DNA from: an uncultured Holophaga sp.
Lineage (GTDB): Bacteria > Acidobacteriota > Holophagae > Holophagales > Holophagaceae
Direction of reading: 5' to 3'
Assembly (NCBI RefSeq): GCF_963677305.1
Contig: NZ_OY781925.1
Span: 2,147,501 to 2,211,500 of the forward strand
DNA: 64,000 nt
Shown here one piece after another: positions 33,930 to 42,215 of this stretch (position 1 is its first letter; each line of letters opens with the position of its first letter). A program made the translations under genes and the position numbers. The notes below the pieces were generated by a model that saw only the letters and a program-made list of their open reading frames with translations, made no database searches and was not told the DNA's origin.

Positions 33930-36900
33930 ATGCGATGGTTCAGATATCTCCTGACGCTCCTGGTCCCTGTGGTCCTGCTGGTGCCCATCCAGGGCACGGC
34001 ACATCCCCAGGGGGCTGAGGCCCCCTGGCGCGAGGGGGGCTGGGTCGGGGCCTTCTCGGTCCCTCGGCCCACCCTGCCCGGGCATGAAGCCCAACTGGAG
34101 TCTGCCGGTCCCATCACGACGGATATCCGGGTCCGCATCCATCGGATCAAGGATCCGGTGGCCTTCCTCCAGAAGACCCTCAGCAGCGAGGAGGGGGCCC
34201 AGGTGGTGGCGGGTGTGCGGGGGGGCAGCGACCCCCTGGACATCCTCCGGGAGGCCTTCCTCTGGGGAGGGCGCCGGACCTTCGTGACGGTTCACCGCGC
34301 GGCCACCCGGGCCCTGCGGGACACGGCCAAGCAGGCGGAGCGCCTGCAGCAGGCCCGGACCCCCTCCGCCTCTCCCAGGGACGGCGAGGCCCTGCCCCTG
34401 GAGGGGCGGGAGGACATGAGCCTGGTCACCGAGCTGGTGCCCCATGTCACTGAGGAACTCACCGGCGGCAAAGAGGGTGAGGAGGATGACACCGGGGAGC
34501 GGGGACATCTGAGCCGCATCACCCTGCCGGCTCAGCCTGCGGGGCTCTATCTCCTGGAGGTGCTCCGGGGCTCGGAGGCGGCCTACATCCCCTGGCTGGT
34601 GACGGATCTCGCCCTGTTGGCCGAGCAGGATGGTAGTACTTTGCGAGTCCAGGGTGTCTCGGCCCTGGACGGCTCCTCCCGCTCCGGGCTCCAGGGACAG
34701 GTCTTCGAGAACCGGAAGGGCAGGGATCTGGGTTTCAGTGCCGAAGGATTGGCAGAGACCGCGGCCACACCCGGTCTGCGCCGCTTTGTCATGGCCCGCA
34801 GCGGGGACAGTCTGGCCCTGCTGGCCATAGAGGGGCAGAGCTTCGCCCGGGTGCAGCAGCGCCTCTATGCCTTCACGGAGCGTCCCCTCTACCGCCCCGG
34901 CCAAGAGGTCTTTGTCAAGGCCATCCTCCGGAAGGTGGATGACATGGAGAACAAGGTCTTCAGCGGGGTCCGCAGCCTTCCCTACCGGGTGCTGGATCCC
35001 GAGGACACCGAGGTGGCCAAGGGGGATGCGGGATTGCTGAATGCCGAGACCGGAACCTACGGCACCACGATCCAGCTGCCCGCCGCCGGACGCCTGGGCC
35101 TCTTCCGGGTGGTCTTCGAAGGGCCCCAGGGGCCCGGGCAGGCCGAGTTCAAGGTGGAGCAGTTCGTGAAGCCCTCCTTCTCGGTCAAGGTCAGCACCCC
35201 CAACAGCAAGGTGGGGCTGGGCGACGGACTGCCCTTCTCCATCGAGGCGCGCTACTTCTATGGCGCCGCAGTGCGCAACGCTAAGGCCGACTGGTTCCTC
35301 TACAGGGTGGCCCCCAAGCGAAGCGACTATCTCTATTATTACGATGAAGATGACAGCCCGGCCCCGGAGCTCATGGAGAGCGGGCAGGTGGATCTCGACG
35401 AGCATGGCCAGGGTGAGCTGGACACCCTCAAGGCCACCGAGGAGGGGGTCTGGCGCCTCGTGGTCAAGGTGGCCGATGCCTCCGGGCAGCGGAACTCCGG
35501 CCAAGCCCAGGTCCGTGCCAGTGCCGGGGACATGGTCCTCATGATCGGCTCCGACCGCCAAGTGGCCCTGCCGGGTGTGCCCTTCCAGGTCACTGCCCGG
35601 GCCGTCGATCTGGAGGGCCAGGAACTGAAGGGAATTCCCATCCAGCTGCGGGCGACCCGCATCAAGGCCAGCCGCGTGGCCTGGTGGGCGGATCCCCATG
35701 AGCTCAAGCCCGGCGAGACGGTGGCCAAGGCCCAAGGGCCACAGGCAAACCTATCCGTTCCCGAGGGTGGGGTCTACCTCCTGGTGGCTGAGGCCCGGGA
35801 CCGTGGGGGGCGCAGCATCCAGGCCCAGCGGCTCATGACCGTGGCCGCCGAGGGGACACCCCTCCCCGCCACCCCGGATCTCCGCGCCAGTGCAGACAAG
35901 CGTGATTACCAGGTGGGGGACACTGCCCGCATCCTGGTCCAGCTCCCCCGTCCCAGGCTGACCCTCCGCTGGTCCCTGGAGCACGAGCATCTGGGTGAGG
36001 GGCATGCCCGGGTGGTGCAGGGCACCACGGCCCTGGTGGAGGTCCCGGTGACTGCCGCCATGCAGCCCAATGTCTGGGCGGTCTTCGAGATCGTGGCCGA
36101 GGGCCGGCGCCAGCTTGTGGAGGTGCCCATCCGGGTGCCTCGCAAGGACCGGCGCCTGGAGGTCCATGTCCAGCCTGATCAGGAGCGTTATCAGCCGGGC
36201 CAGAAGATGAAGGTCAACGTGGAGGTGAAGGACTGGCAGGGACATCCTGTCTCCGCCGACCTGGCGGTGGGGGTGGTGGACGAAGCCATCTATGCCCTGT
36301 CTTCCGAGCTGAATCCCGACCCCGTGCGCTTCTTCAACCCGACCCGCCGCCATGCGGTGCTCCGGGCCGGGAGCACTGACTGGAGCTTCTACGATCTGCT
36401 CCGGCGGCAGCGGCCGGTCTGGAGTCTGAAGAAGACCCGGCGCGGTGAGTTCAAGGCCGATGATGCCGACAAGGTCCGCCAGAACTTCAAGGACACGGCC
36501 TACTGGTCACCCATGATCGCTGTGGGCGGCAGCGGGAGGGCCAGCGCCGAACTCACGCTCCCGGACAATCTCACGGCCTGGAGAGCTACGGCCACGGCCC
36601 TCACGTCGGACACTCGCATCGGGGTCGGGCGGGCTTCCCGGCCGGCCAGCAAGCCCCTCCAGGTGAGCTTGACCCTGCCGAGGACCCTCTCGGTGGGTGA
36701 AGAGGGACGGGTCATCGCTCTGGTCCGCAACCTTTCCGGCAAGCCCCTCAATGGCCAGATCCACCTGGATGTGGCGAACGGCAAGCTGAAGGGGAGGCCT
36801 GAGGCAGACTTCTCCCTCCAGGACCAGGGGGAGTACCGCTTCACGCTTCCCCTGGAGACGGCGGCCATCGGCAGCATGACCGTGACCGCCCGGGTGGAGG

Positions 36901-38696
36901 GGGGCTCCCTGAAGGACGCGGAGCGCCGGAACTTCCCCGTGCTGGATCCCCTGATCCCGGTCAGTGTGAGTGGATCGGTGGTCCTGAAGGGCGGGGCACA
37001 GCAGGTGCAGATCCCCGTGCCGCCCAAGGCCAAGGGGGAGGCCGCCCTGGTGGTGACCCCCATCGGGAGCCTGGAGCACCTCCTGGCTCCCTCGCTGCCC
37101 TACCTGATCGGCTATCCCTATGGCTGCGTCGAGCAGACCCTCTCCAGCTTCGTACCGAACCTCATGGTGGCGGACCTGGTGAAACAGCGCCTCATGCCGC
37201 CTCTGGACTGGCCCCAGCTGTCCGATCTGGATCACAACATCCGGAATGGAGTCTTCAGGGTTTACGGCTACCAGCTGCCCAATGGCGGCTGGGGCTGGTG
37301 GGCGCCCAAGGACTTCGGGGTGGACGCCAACCCCCACACCACCGGGTATGCCATCCAGAGCTTTGCGGCCATGAAGCAGATGGGCTATGCCGTGGATGAG
37401 AATGTCTACCGGCGCGGTCGCCAGGCCGCCCTACAGACCTTCCAGGATGCCGCCCGCCAGGCTGATGAGAGGGGGACCCGGCCGGTCGACCCACAGGCCA
37501 CCGGGCTCCTTGATCCTGCGGCCGATGCCAGCTTCCTCCTGCTCTCCCTGGCCCAGACCGGTGAACCGGTGAAGGGGATCCTGGACAGCACCGCCGACAA
37601 GGTTCTCGCTGGCAAGTGGCCGGGGGCCCATGTCCTCGCCATGACCACCCTCGCCGCGGCCTATACCCATCACGCCAAGGCCCAGGCCCTGATGGCCCGG
37701 CTCGAGCAGACGGCCATCCAGCGGGGCGGGCTGACCCGCTGGGAGGGAAGGAAGGATTGCTGGAACAGCTATGCCGGCGGGGATGTGGTACCCACGGCCA
37801 TGGCCCTCAAGGCCCTCTGCCTCCTCAAGCCCCTCTCCCAGCTCATCCCTTCCGGGGAGGCCTTCCTGGCCACGGAGTTCCGGGGCTATGGCTGGTACTC
37901 GACCTGGTCCACCTCTCAGGTGGTGGGCCTGATCCCGGCCCTGGCCAAGGTGCGGCACCTCAACTGGGGCAAGTCGGAGATCCGCGCCAGGGTCGAGGGT
38001 GGCCCCTCCTGGGACTTCGCCGGCGCAGATCGACTGGCCTTCCGGCGCTGGGGGAACCGGGATCCCCGTCCCGGGTTCCTGGGCATGCCGGAACCCAGGC
38101 CGGTCTCCCTGGAAGCCAGTGGCAAGGGGGTGCTGGTCTGGACCTATGCCTACCAGGTCCCCGGCAGTGCCGCCCCGGCGCCGAAGGGGGAGAGCTCCGG
38201 TGCCCTCCGTCTGGGCCTGGAGCGGAAGCTCTGGCGGCTCAGGACCCCTCAGGAGACGGGGAACCCCTCCCATGGTTGGGTCCGCCAGCCCTGGACCGGG
38301 AGCTTGCGCCAGGGCGAGGAGGCTTGGATGGAACTGGACCTGCGGGTGGACCAGTCCGCGGAGTACGTGATGCTGGAAGTCCCTATTCCGGCGGGTCTGG
38401 AGCCCACGGTGAAGCTGGAGGGCTTCGTCCTGGAGGGCCGCCCCTTCAGCGAGGCGGACGCGACGGATGAGTCGTACCGGTGGTCCAAGCCCCGCATCGA
38501 GGTCCATCCCGACAAGGTCACCTTCCTCTTCCCACGGCTGAGCCCCTGGATCAGCCCGGTGGTCCGCATCTGGATGCGGGCGGGCATGGCCGGGCACTAC
38601 CGGCTGCGTCCGGCCAAGCTGAGTCTGATGTCCAATGAGACGCAGTGGACCACCTGCGATGGCCTAGACCTGGATGTCCTGGAAAGGGGGAACTGA
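33930..38696 (+). CDS. Bacterial alpha-2-macroglobulin (YfaS-like) with intact thioester motif
   Basis: 1588 residues. The N-terminus has a signal peptide (LLTLLVPVVLLVPIQGTAH). Many MG beta domains follow (for example FTERPLYRPGQEVFVKAILRK near 315). A typical ANA-type segment is LTLPDNLTAWRATATALTSD (about 875). The thioester is YGCVEQT with Cys1066, Glu1068 and Gln1069, inside an alpha/alpha toroid, then a receptor-like C-terminal domain. Bacterial alpha-2-macroglobulins trap attacking proteases in the periplasm. Operon order matches yfaS, whose E. coli member lacks the thioester, while the thioester class (YfhM) usually pairs with PbpC. No lipobox is evident, so it is probably soluble. 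Confidence 0.9.
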   Translation: MRWFRYLLTLLVPVVLLVPIQGTAHPQGAEAPWREGGWVGAFSVPRPTLPGHEAQLESAGPITTDIRVRIHRIKDPVAFLQKTLSSEEGAQVVAGVRGGSDPLDILREAFLWGGRRTFVTVHRAATRALRDTAKQAERLQQARTPSASPRDGEALPLEGREDMSLVTELVPHVTEELTGGKEGEEDDTGERGHLSRITLPAQPAGLYLLEVLRGSEAAYIPWLVTDLALLAEQDGSTLRVQGVSALDGSSRSGLQGQVFENRKGRDLGFSAEGLAETAATPGLRRFVMARSGDSLALLAIEGQSFARVQQRLYAFTERPLYRPGQEVFVKAILRKVDDMENKVFSGVRSLPYRVLDPEDTEVAKGDAGLLNAETGTYGTTIQLPAAGRLGLFRVVFEGPQGPGQAEFKVEQFVKPSFSVKVSTPNSKVGLGDGLPFSIEARYFYGAAVRNAKADWFLYRVAPKRSDYLYYYDEDDSPAPELMESGQVDLDEHGQGELDTLKATEEGVWRLVVKVADASGQRNSGQAQVRASAGDMVLMIGSDRQVALPGVPFQVTARAVDLEGQELKGIPIQLRATRIKASRVAWWADPHELKPGETVAKAQGPQANLSVPEGGVYLLVAEARDRGGRSIQAQRLMTVAAEGTPLPATPDLRASADKRDYQVGDTARILVQLPRPRLTLRWSLEHEHLGEGHARVVQGTTALVEVPVTAAMQPNVWAVFEIVAEGRRQLVEVPIRVPRKDRRLEVHVQPDQERYQPGQKMKVNVEVKDWQGHPVSADLAVGVVDEAIYALSSELNPDPVRFFNPTRRHAVLRAGSTDWSFYDLLRRQRPVWSLKKTRRGEFKADDADKVRQNFKDTAYWSPMIAVGGSGRASAELTLPDNLTAWRATATALTSDTRIGVGRASRPASKPLQVSLTLPRTLSVGEEGRVIALVRNLSGKPLNGQIHLDVANGKLKGRPEADFSLQDQGEYRFTLPLETAAIGSMTVTARVEGGSLKDAERRNFPVLDPLIPVSVSGSVVLKGGAQQVQIPVPPKAKGEAALVVTPIGSLEHLLAPSLPYLIGYPYGCVEQTLSSFVPNLMVADLVKQRLMPPLDWPQLSDLDHNIRNGVFRVYGYQLPNGGWGWWAPKDFGVDANPHTTGYAIQSFAAMKQMGYAVDENVYRRGRQAALQTFQDAARQADERGTRPVDPQATGLLDPAADASFLLLSLAQTGEPVKGILDSTADKVLAGKWPGAHVLAMTTLAAAYTHHAKAQALMARLEQTAIQRGGLTRWEGRKDCWNSYAGGDVVPTAMALKALCLLKPLSQLIPSGEAFLATEFRGYGWYSTWSTSQVVGLIPALAKVRHLNWGKSEIRARVEGGPSWDFAGADRLAFRRWGNRDPRPGFLGMPEPRPVSLEASGKGVLVWTYAYQVPGSAAPAPKGESSGALRLGLERKLWRLRTPQETGNPSHGWVRQPWTGSLRQGEEAWMELDLRVDQSAEYVMLEVPIPAGLEPTVKLEGFVLEGRPFSEADATDESYRWSKPRIEVHPDKVTFLFPRLSPWISPVVRIWMRAGMAGHYRLRPAKLSLMSNETQWTTCDGLDLDVLERGN

Positions 38697-39517
38697 TGCG
38701 TACCCGTCTCCTCAGCCTGGGGCTCGCCTGCGCAGCCCTGGTGGCACAGAGGCCCTACACCCCTGATCTCAGGCGCTGGCACCTCGAAATCCGCACCCCC
38801 CTGGGGGGCTGGATCAGTGAGCCGAACCAGGAGGTCCTATTCAAGCTGGTGGATCCCGGGGATCCCGATCCTCCCAAGGACGCCCCTTCCGTCTTCGATC
38901 CTTATGAGGAGGGGAGTCCCGATGAGGAGGCCCAGCCTGAGAAGAGCCCGGAGGAGCTGAAGGCCCTGCGCCTCAAGCGGGAGGCGCAGGAGAAGGCCAA
39001 TGCCTGGCGCAAGCGCAAGGTCCTGGTCTGGCTCAATGGGCAGCCTATGACATGGAACGTGTCCGTGGGGACCAGCACCTCCATGGAAGTCCGCTCCCAG
39101 AATGGTGAGAACCGGATCGAGTTCTTCGAGCCCGACTCTGGCCTCAGGGAAGTGCGGAGCTGGTGGGTCTCCTCCTCGAAGATCCGCCTGCGCATCAACC
39201 CTGTCCGGGGCGAGGATGAGTGGTGGGGGGGGAACCTGGAGGTGCTGGAGCCCGGCGGGGATCTGGTGACCGCCGGACGGAGGAGCAGCTCTGGAGGACT
39301 CCTCAGCTACTCCGGTGACTACCGGAACAGCAATCCGCCCCCGGGGACTTACACCCTGCGCTGGACCTCTGGATGGCGGGGTGAGGCCCCTCACCGCATC
39401 GTGGTGGAGGCCGTCCTGGATGATGGCACCGACCAGGAGCGCCGCTGGCGCTTCGAGAAAGTGCAGCTCCCGGGGGCGGGCCCGGTCACTCTGGGGACCT
39501 TTGATGTGGAGCCCTGA
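38696..39517 (+). CDS. YfaP-like (DUF2135-type) secreted protein
   Basis: 273 residues. A signal peptide (LLSLGLACAALVAQ) is followed by a Lys/Glu-rich linker (about 70-105). The C-terminal beta domain contains WGGNLEVLEPGGDLV and SSGGLLSYSGDYRNSNPPPGTY. That pattern (x-L-x-V-x-x-P-x-G ... GG-x-L ... PPGTY) matches the DUF2135 domain of YfaP-like proteins. The start overlaps the alpha-2-macroglobulin stop by one base (TGATG form) and the stop overlaps the next gene by 14 nt. Probably a periplasmic or surface partner of the macroglobulin. Confidence 0.62.
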   Translation: MRTRLLSLGLACAALVAQRPYTPDLRRWHLEIRTPLGGWISEPNQEVLFKLVDPGDPDPPKDAPSVFDPYEEGSPDEEAQPEKSPEELKALRLKREAQEKANAWRKRKVLVWLNGQPMTWNVSVGTSTSMEVRSQNGENRIEFFEPDSGLREVRSWWVSSSKIRLRINPVRGEDEWWGGNLEVLEPGGDLVTAGRRSSSGGLLSYSGDYRNSNPPPGTYTLRWTSGWRGEAPHRIVVEAVLDDGTDQERRWRFEKVQLPGAGPVTLGTFDVEP

Positions 39518-40283
39518 CTGGCGGACCTCCCTTCTTGCGCTGCCCTGCCTGGTGCTGACGGCCCAGTCTCCTCAGGACGCCAAGGTCGCCCACCTGCAGG
39601 CAGGCGAAGCTTTGGCGATAGGGACGGATGCCGGGGCGGTGGAACTCCATGGCGACTGCCTCCGGGAGTACCCCATGGGGAGCCTGGCCAAGCTGGTGTG
39701 GCTGGACATGGAGGGCTCCGACTGGGAGGGCCTGACCTACACCTGCAAGGGGGTCGATGGTCCGGAGAGGTGCTGGCTTGCCAAGGGCCACGGAAGGGTG
39801 GACCTGGAGAAGGCGCTGCGGGGAAGCTGCAACCTGGCCTTCCTGCAGTGGGCCCGAAAGTCCATGGCCGAGTCGGAGCGGCTCCTGGGGCCGGGTGCCA
39901 CCCGCGCTCTCATGGAGGATACTTTCCAACCCTTCCTCGGGGACCGGATGCCGCCGGGGGAAGGGGCTCCAGTCATGACCCAGGCCTGGATCGGGCGGGG
40001 GGACCTGTTGCGCACCACCCCGGAGGCCATGGTGCGATGGCTCATCGAGCCCCGGCGATCGGTCCTCCTCTCCCGCTGCCACCGCTTTCTCGGTGTGGAC
40101 TTCAAAGAAGCCGGAGAGTGGTGGATCAAGACGGGGACCGGGGCGGTCGAAGGGGATCCCGAGGCCACCTCCGCCTGGGTGGCAGGCGGGAATCGGGACG
40201 TGGTGGTGGTGCTCCACCTTCCCCGGGGGCGCGGCAAGGTCGAAGGGGAGAAGCGCTTCCGGGAGCTTATGGGGCTCCGCTGA
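39504..40283 (+). CDS. YfaQ-like (DUF2300-type) protein with penicillin-binding-protein-like active-site motifs
   Basis: 259 residues with a signal peptide (SLLALPCLVLTAQS). In order it shows SLAK (Ser60, Lys63), SCN (Ser108, Asn110) and KTGTG (Lys209), the S-x-x-K, S-x-N and K-T-G triad of serine penicillin-recognising enzymes. KTG is flanked by EWWIKTGTGAVEGDP and then a beta strand DVVVVLHLP, as in beta-lactamases and transpeptidases. The spacings (48 and 101 residues) are short, so this is a compact version. Operon order suggests a counterpart of YfaQ, though that protein is longer in E. coli. Fold and activity are inferred from motifs. Confidence 0.6.
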   Translation: MWSPDWRTSLLALPCLVLTAQSPQDAKVAHLQAGEALAIGTDAGAVELHGDCLREYPMGSLAKLVWLDMEGSDWEGLTYTCKGVDGPERCWLAKGHGRVDLEKALRGSCNLAFLQWARKSMAESERLLGPGATRALMEDTFQPFLGDRMPPGEGAPVMTQAWIGRGDLLRTTPEAMVRWLIEPRRSVLLSRCHRFLGVDFKEAGEWWIKTGTGAVEGDPEATSAWVAGGNRDVVVVLHLPRGRGKVEGEKRFRELMGLR

Positions 40284-40308
40284 TCCTGTGACGCCTATCA
40301 CAGGATCA
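40281..40308. promoter_or_regulatory. Perfect palindrome with CRP/FNR-type consensus
   Basis: TGATCCTGTGA-CGCCTA-TCACAGGATCA: 11-bp perfect arms around a 6-bp centre. The inner part is exactly TGTGA-N6-TCACA, the consensus for CRP. It starts at the stop codon of the preceding gene, 85 nt before phosphate butyryltransferase. There is no T-run after it, which argues against a terminator. Confidence 0.6.
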
Positions 40309-40392
40309 GGCGCACAGAGCCCAAGTGGCCGGCGTCACATGCCGATGGAATTAGACTGGTTCTGCAATCAGTTTTTTTCACAGGAGTCGGCC

Positions 40393-41292
40393 TTGTTGAA
40401 GAGTTTCCAGCATCTCGTGGACCGCGCCAAGGGCATGGGCACTATGACCGTCTCGGTGGCCGCCGCCCAGGATCGGGAAGTGCTCGAGGCGGTGAAGGCT
40501 GCCATGGACCTCGGTCTGGTCAAGGCCATCCTGGTGGGTGACGAGGCCAAGATCCGCCCCCTGGCCGCTGAGGTGGGTCTCCCCGCAGATGTCCCTGTCT
40601 TCAACGAGACCGACATCGACAAGGCTGCGCTCAAGGCCGCCAGCCTGGTTCACGATGGCGATGCCCAGATCCTCATGAAGGGACTCATCAACAGCTCCAA
40701 CTTCCTGCGCGGCGCCCTCAATGCCGAGTGCGGTCTCCGCTCCGGTCGCCAGTTGAGCCACTTCGTGGGCTTCGAGGTCCCTGGTGAGGAAAAGCTGATC
40801 TTCCATACGGACGGTGGCATGAATGTCGCTCCTGGCCTGCCCGAGAAGAAGCAGATCCTTGCCAACGCTCTGGAGGCCCTGAAGTCCATGGGTCTGGAAA
40901 AGCCCTGCGTGGCTGCCCTCACCGCCAACGAGCAGGTCAACCCCAAGATCCCCTCCACCGTGGATGCGGATGCGCTCGTCCAGGCTGTGAAGGCCGGTGA
41001 GCTCCCCGAGTGTGTCATCGAGGGGCCCATCGCTCTGGATGTGGCTATCAGCCCCGAAGCTGCCAAGCACAAGGGCATCAAGAGCGAGGTCTCCGGCAAG
41101 GTGGATCTCTTCCTCGTCCCCAACATCGAGGCCGGCAACATGCTGGGCAAGAGCCTGGTCTTCTATGCCAAGGCCAAGATCGCCGGGGTCATCCTGGGTG
41201 CCACCCAGCCCATCGTCATGACCTCCCGCTCCGACACGGCCGAGGCCAAGACCCACTCCATCGCCATGGCCTGCTGTCTGGTCAAGCGCTGA
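40393..41292 (+). CDS. ptb: Phosphate butyryltransferase (phosphate acyltransferase)
   Basis: 299 residues, as in clostridial Ptb (about 301). It converts butyryl-CoA (or a related acyl-CoA) plus phosphate to acyl phosphate, usually feeding a kinase for ATP. The TTG at 40393 is chosen: AGGAG lies 6 nt upstream and the protein begins MLKSFQHLVDRAK, matching the MIKSF start of known Ptb. An ATG at 40339 has no such support. Motifs: ILVGDEAKI, ILMKGLINSSNFLRG, NPKIPSTVDADAL, EGPIALDVAIS, DLFLVPNIEAGNMLGK. No butyrate kinase is adjacent. Confidence 0.9.
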   Translation: MLKSFQHLVDRAKGMGTMTVSVAAAQDREVLEAVKAAMDLGLVKAILVGDEAKIRPLAAEVGLPADVPVFNETDIDKAALKAASLVHDGDAQILMKGLINSSNFLRGALNAECGLRSGRQLSHFVGFEVPGEEKLIFHTDGGMNVAPGLPEKKQILANALEALKSMGLEKPCVAALTANEQVNPKIPSTVDADALVQAVKAGELPECVIEGPIALDVAISPEAAKHKGIKSEVSGKVDLFLVPNIEAGNMLGKSLVFYAKAKIAGVILGATQPIVMTSRSDTAEAKTHSIAMACCLVKR

Positions 41293-41320
41293 ACCGAAAA
41301 AACAAGCGAAACGGGGAAAT

Positions 41321-41342
41321 CCGCCCGGGCCAAACCGGGCGG
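41321..41342 (+). other. Intercistronic hairpin between ptb and the membrane protein gene
   Basis: CCGCCCGG-GCCAAA-CCGGGCGG, a perfect 8-bp stem with a 6-nt loop, 29 nt after ptb. It is followed by AACTTCTATAAA, not a T-run, so it more likely tunes expression or mRNA stability than ends transcription. Confidence 0.5.
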
Positions 41343-41379
41343 AACTTCTATAAACAATCATTTCATTAAGGATACCACC

Positions 41380-42066
41380 ATGCGCACCGGTGACATCGTC
41401 TGGGCCCTCGTGCTGATTGCCCTCTCTGCTCTCTTGGTCATCCCCGCGACCCACGAGCCCATCATCCACGCAACCTTCGCCCACCCCTACCTGATGGGCT
41501 TCGTCAAGTTCGCTATCCTGGCCTCCATGGGTGAGCTCCTGGCCCTCCGCATCATCGTGGGCCGCTGGGAGATGCCCAAGGGCTTCGGCTTCAAGGTCTG
41601 TGTCTGGGGCATCATCGGCGTCATGATCGTCCTCATGTTCGGCCTCTACCTGAGCGGCACCAAGTTCGTGATGACCTCCCACCTGCTGCCCAACCCCTCC
41701 GGCTGGTTCGGGGTGCTCCTGCTGGCCTTCTTCACCTCCTTCTTCATGGACTACACCTTCGGCATCATCTTCATGGCCATGCACCGGGTTTCCGACATCT
41801 TCATCGACACCCGCGCCGAGAACGGCAAGGCTCCCTCCCTGGCGAGCGTGATCGATGGCATCGACTGGAAGGGTTTCATCAAGTTCGTGGTGGGCAAGAC
41901 CATGCCCTACTTCTGGGTACCCGCCCACACCATCACCTTCCTGCTGCCCCCTGAATACCGGGTGCTTGCTGCCGCCTACCTGGGCATCTGCCTTGGGGTC
42001 ATCCTGGCCTACGGCCGCCGCAAGGGCGCCAAGCCCGCCGTCGCCCAGGAGCAGGCTGCTCACTGA
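41380..42066 (+). CDS. Conserved polytopic membrane protein of unknown function
   Basis: 228 residues with about five to six hydrophobic helices (7-25, 40-60, 72-92, 108-130, 180-205). Striking conserved-looking stretches are HPYLMGFVKFAILASMGELLAL, FFTSFFMDYTFGIIFMAMHR (shown here in part) and FVVGKTMPYFWVPAHTITFLLP. Similar proteins occur in anaerobic bacteria. I do not know a demonstrated function. AAGGA lies about 9 nt before the ATG. It follows ptb by 87 nt with a hairpin between and is closed by a strong terminator, so ptb and this gene may form one unit, for example coupling acid production to transport. Confidence 0.75.
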   Translation: MRTGDIVWALVLIALSALLVIPATHEPIIHATFAHPYLMGFVKFAILASMGELLALRIIVGRWEMPKGFGFKVCVWGIIGVMIVLMFGLYLSGTKFVMTSHLLPNPSGWFGVLLLAFFTSFFMDYTFGIIFMAMHRVSDIFIDTRAENGKAPSLASVIDGIDWKGFIKFVVGKTMPYFWVPAHTITFLLPPEYRVLAAAYLGICLGVILAYGRRKGAKPAVAQEQAAH

Positions 42067-42114
42067 TCACTGCATCCTGGTACGGCTGTATCAGGGTGGA
42101 AAAAACAGCGCAAG

Positions 42115-42128
42115 TATGTCATGACATA
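42115..42128. promoter_or_regulatory. Perfect 14-bp palindrome, possible operator
   Basis: TATGTCATGACATA is self-complementary over all 14 bases and lies between the membrane-protein gene and the porin, 88 nt before the porin start. It resembles dimeric-repressor operators. The regulator is unknown. Confidence 0.4.
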
Positions 42129-42159
42129 GAGAGGCGCCTCCCCCAGCGCCTTCTTCCAC

Positions 42160-42192
42160 CCGGGAGGCCTCACCCGCCTCCCGGTGTTTTTT
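42160..42192 (+). terminator. Rho-independent terminator after the ptb unit
   Basis: CCGGGAGGC (42160-42168) pairs with GCCTCCCGG (42176-42184), a 9-bp perfect stem with a 7-nt loop, followed by TGTTTTTT. It lies only 24 nt before the porin start codon, so the porin needs read-through or a promoter overlapping this hairpin. Confidence 0.8.
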
Positions 42193-42215
42193 CAACCCAA
42201 ACCAAGGAGTGACGG

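Noticed and set aside
40281..40308. Simple terminator reading of the palindrome after the macroglobulin operon
   Set aside because: No T-run on either side in the right place and the inner sequence is an exact CRP consensus, so an operator is preferred, though a dual role is not excluded.
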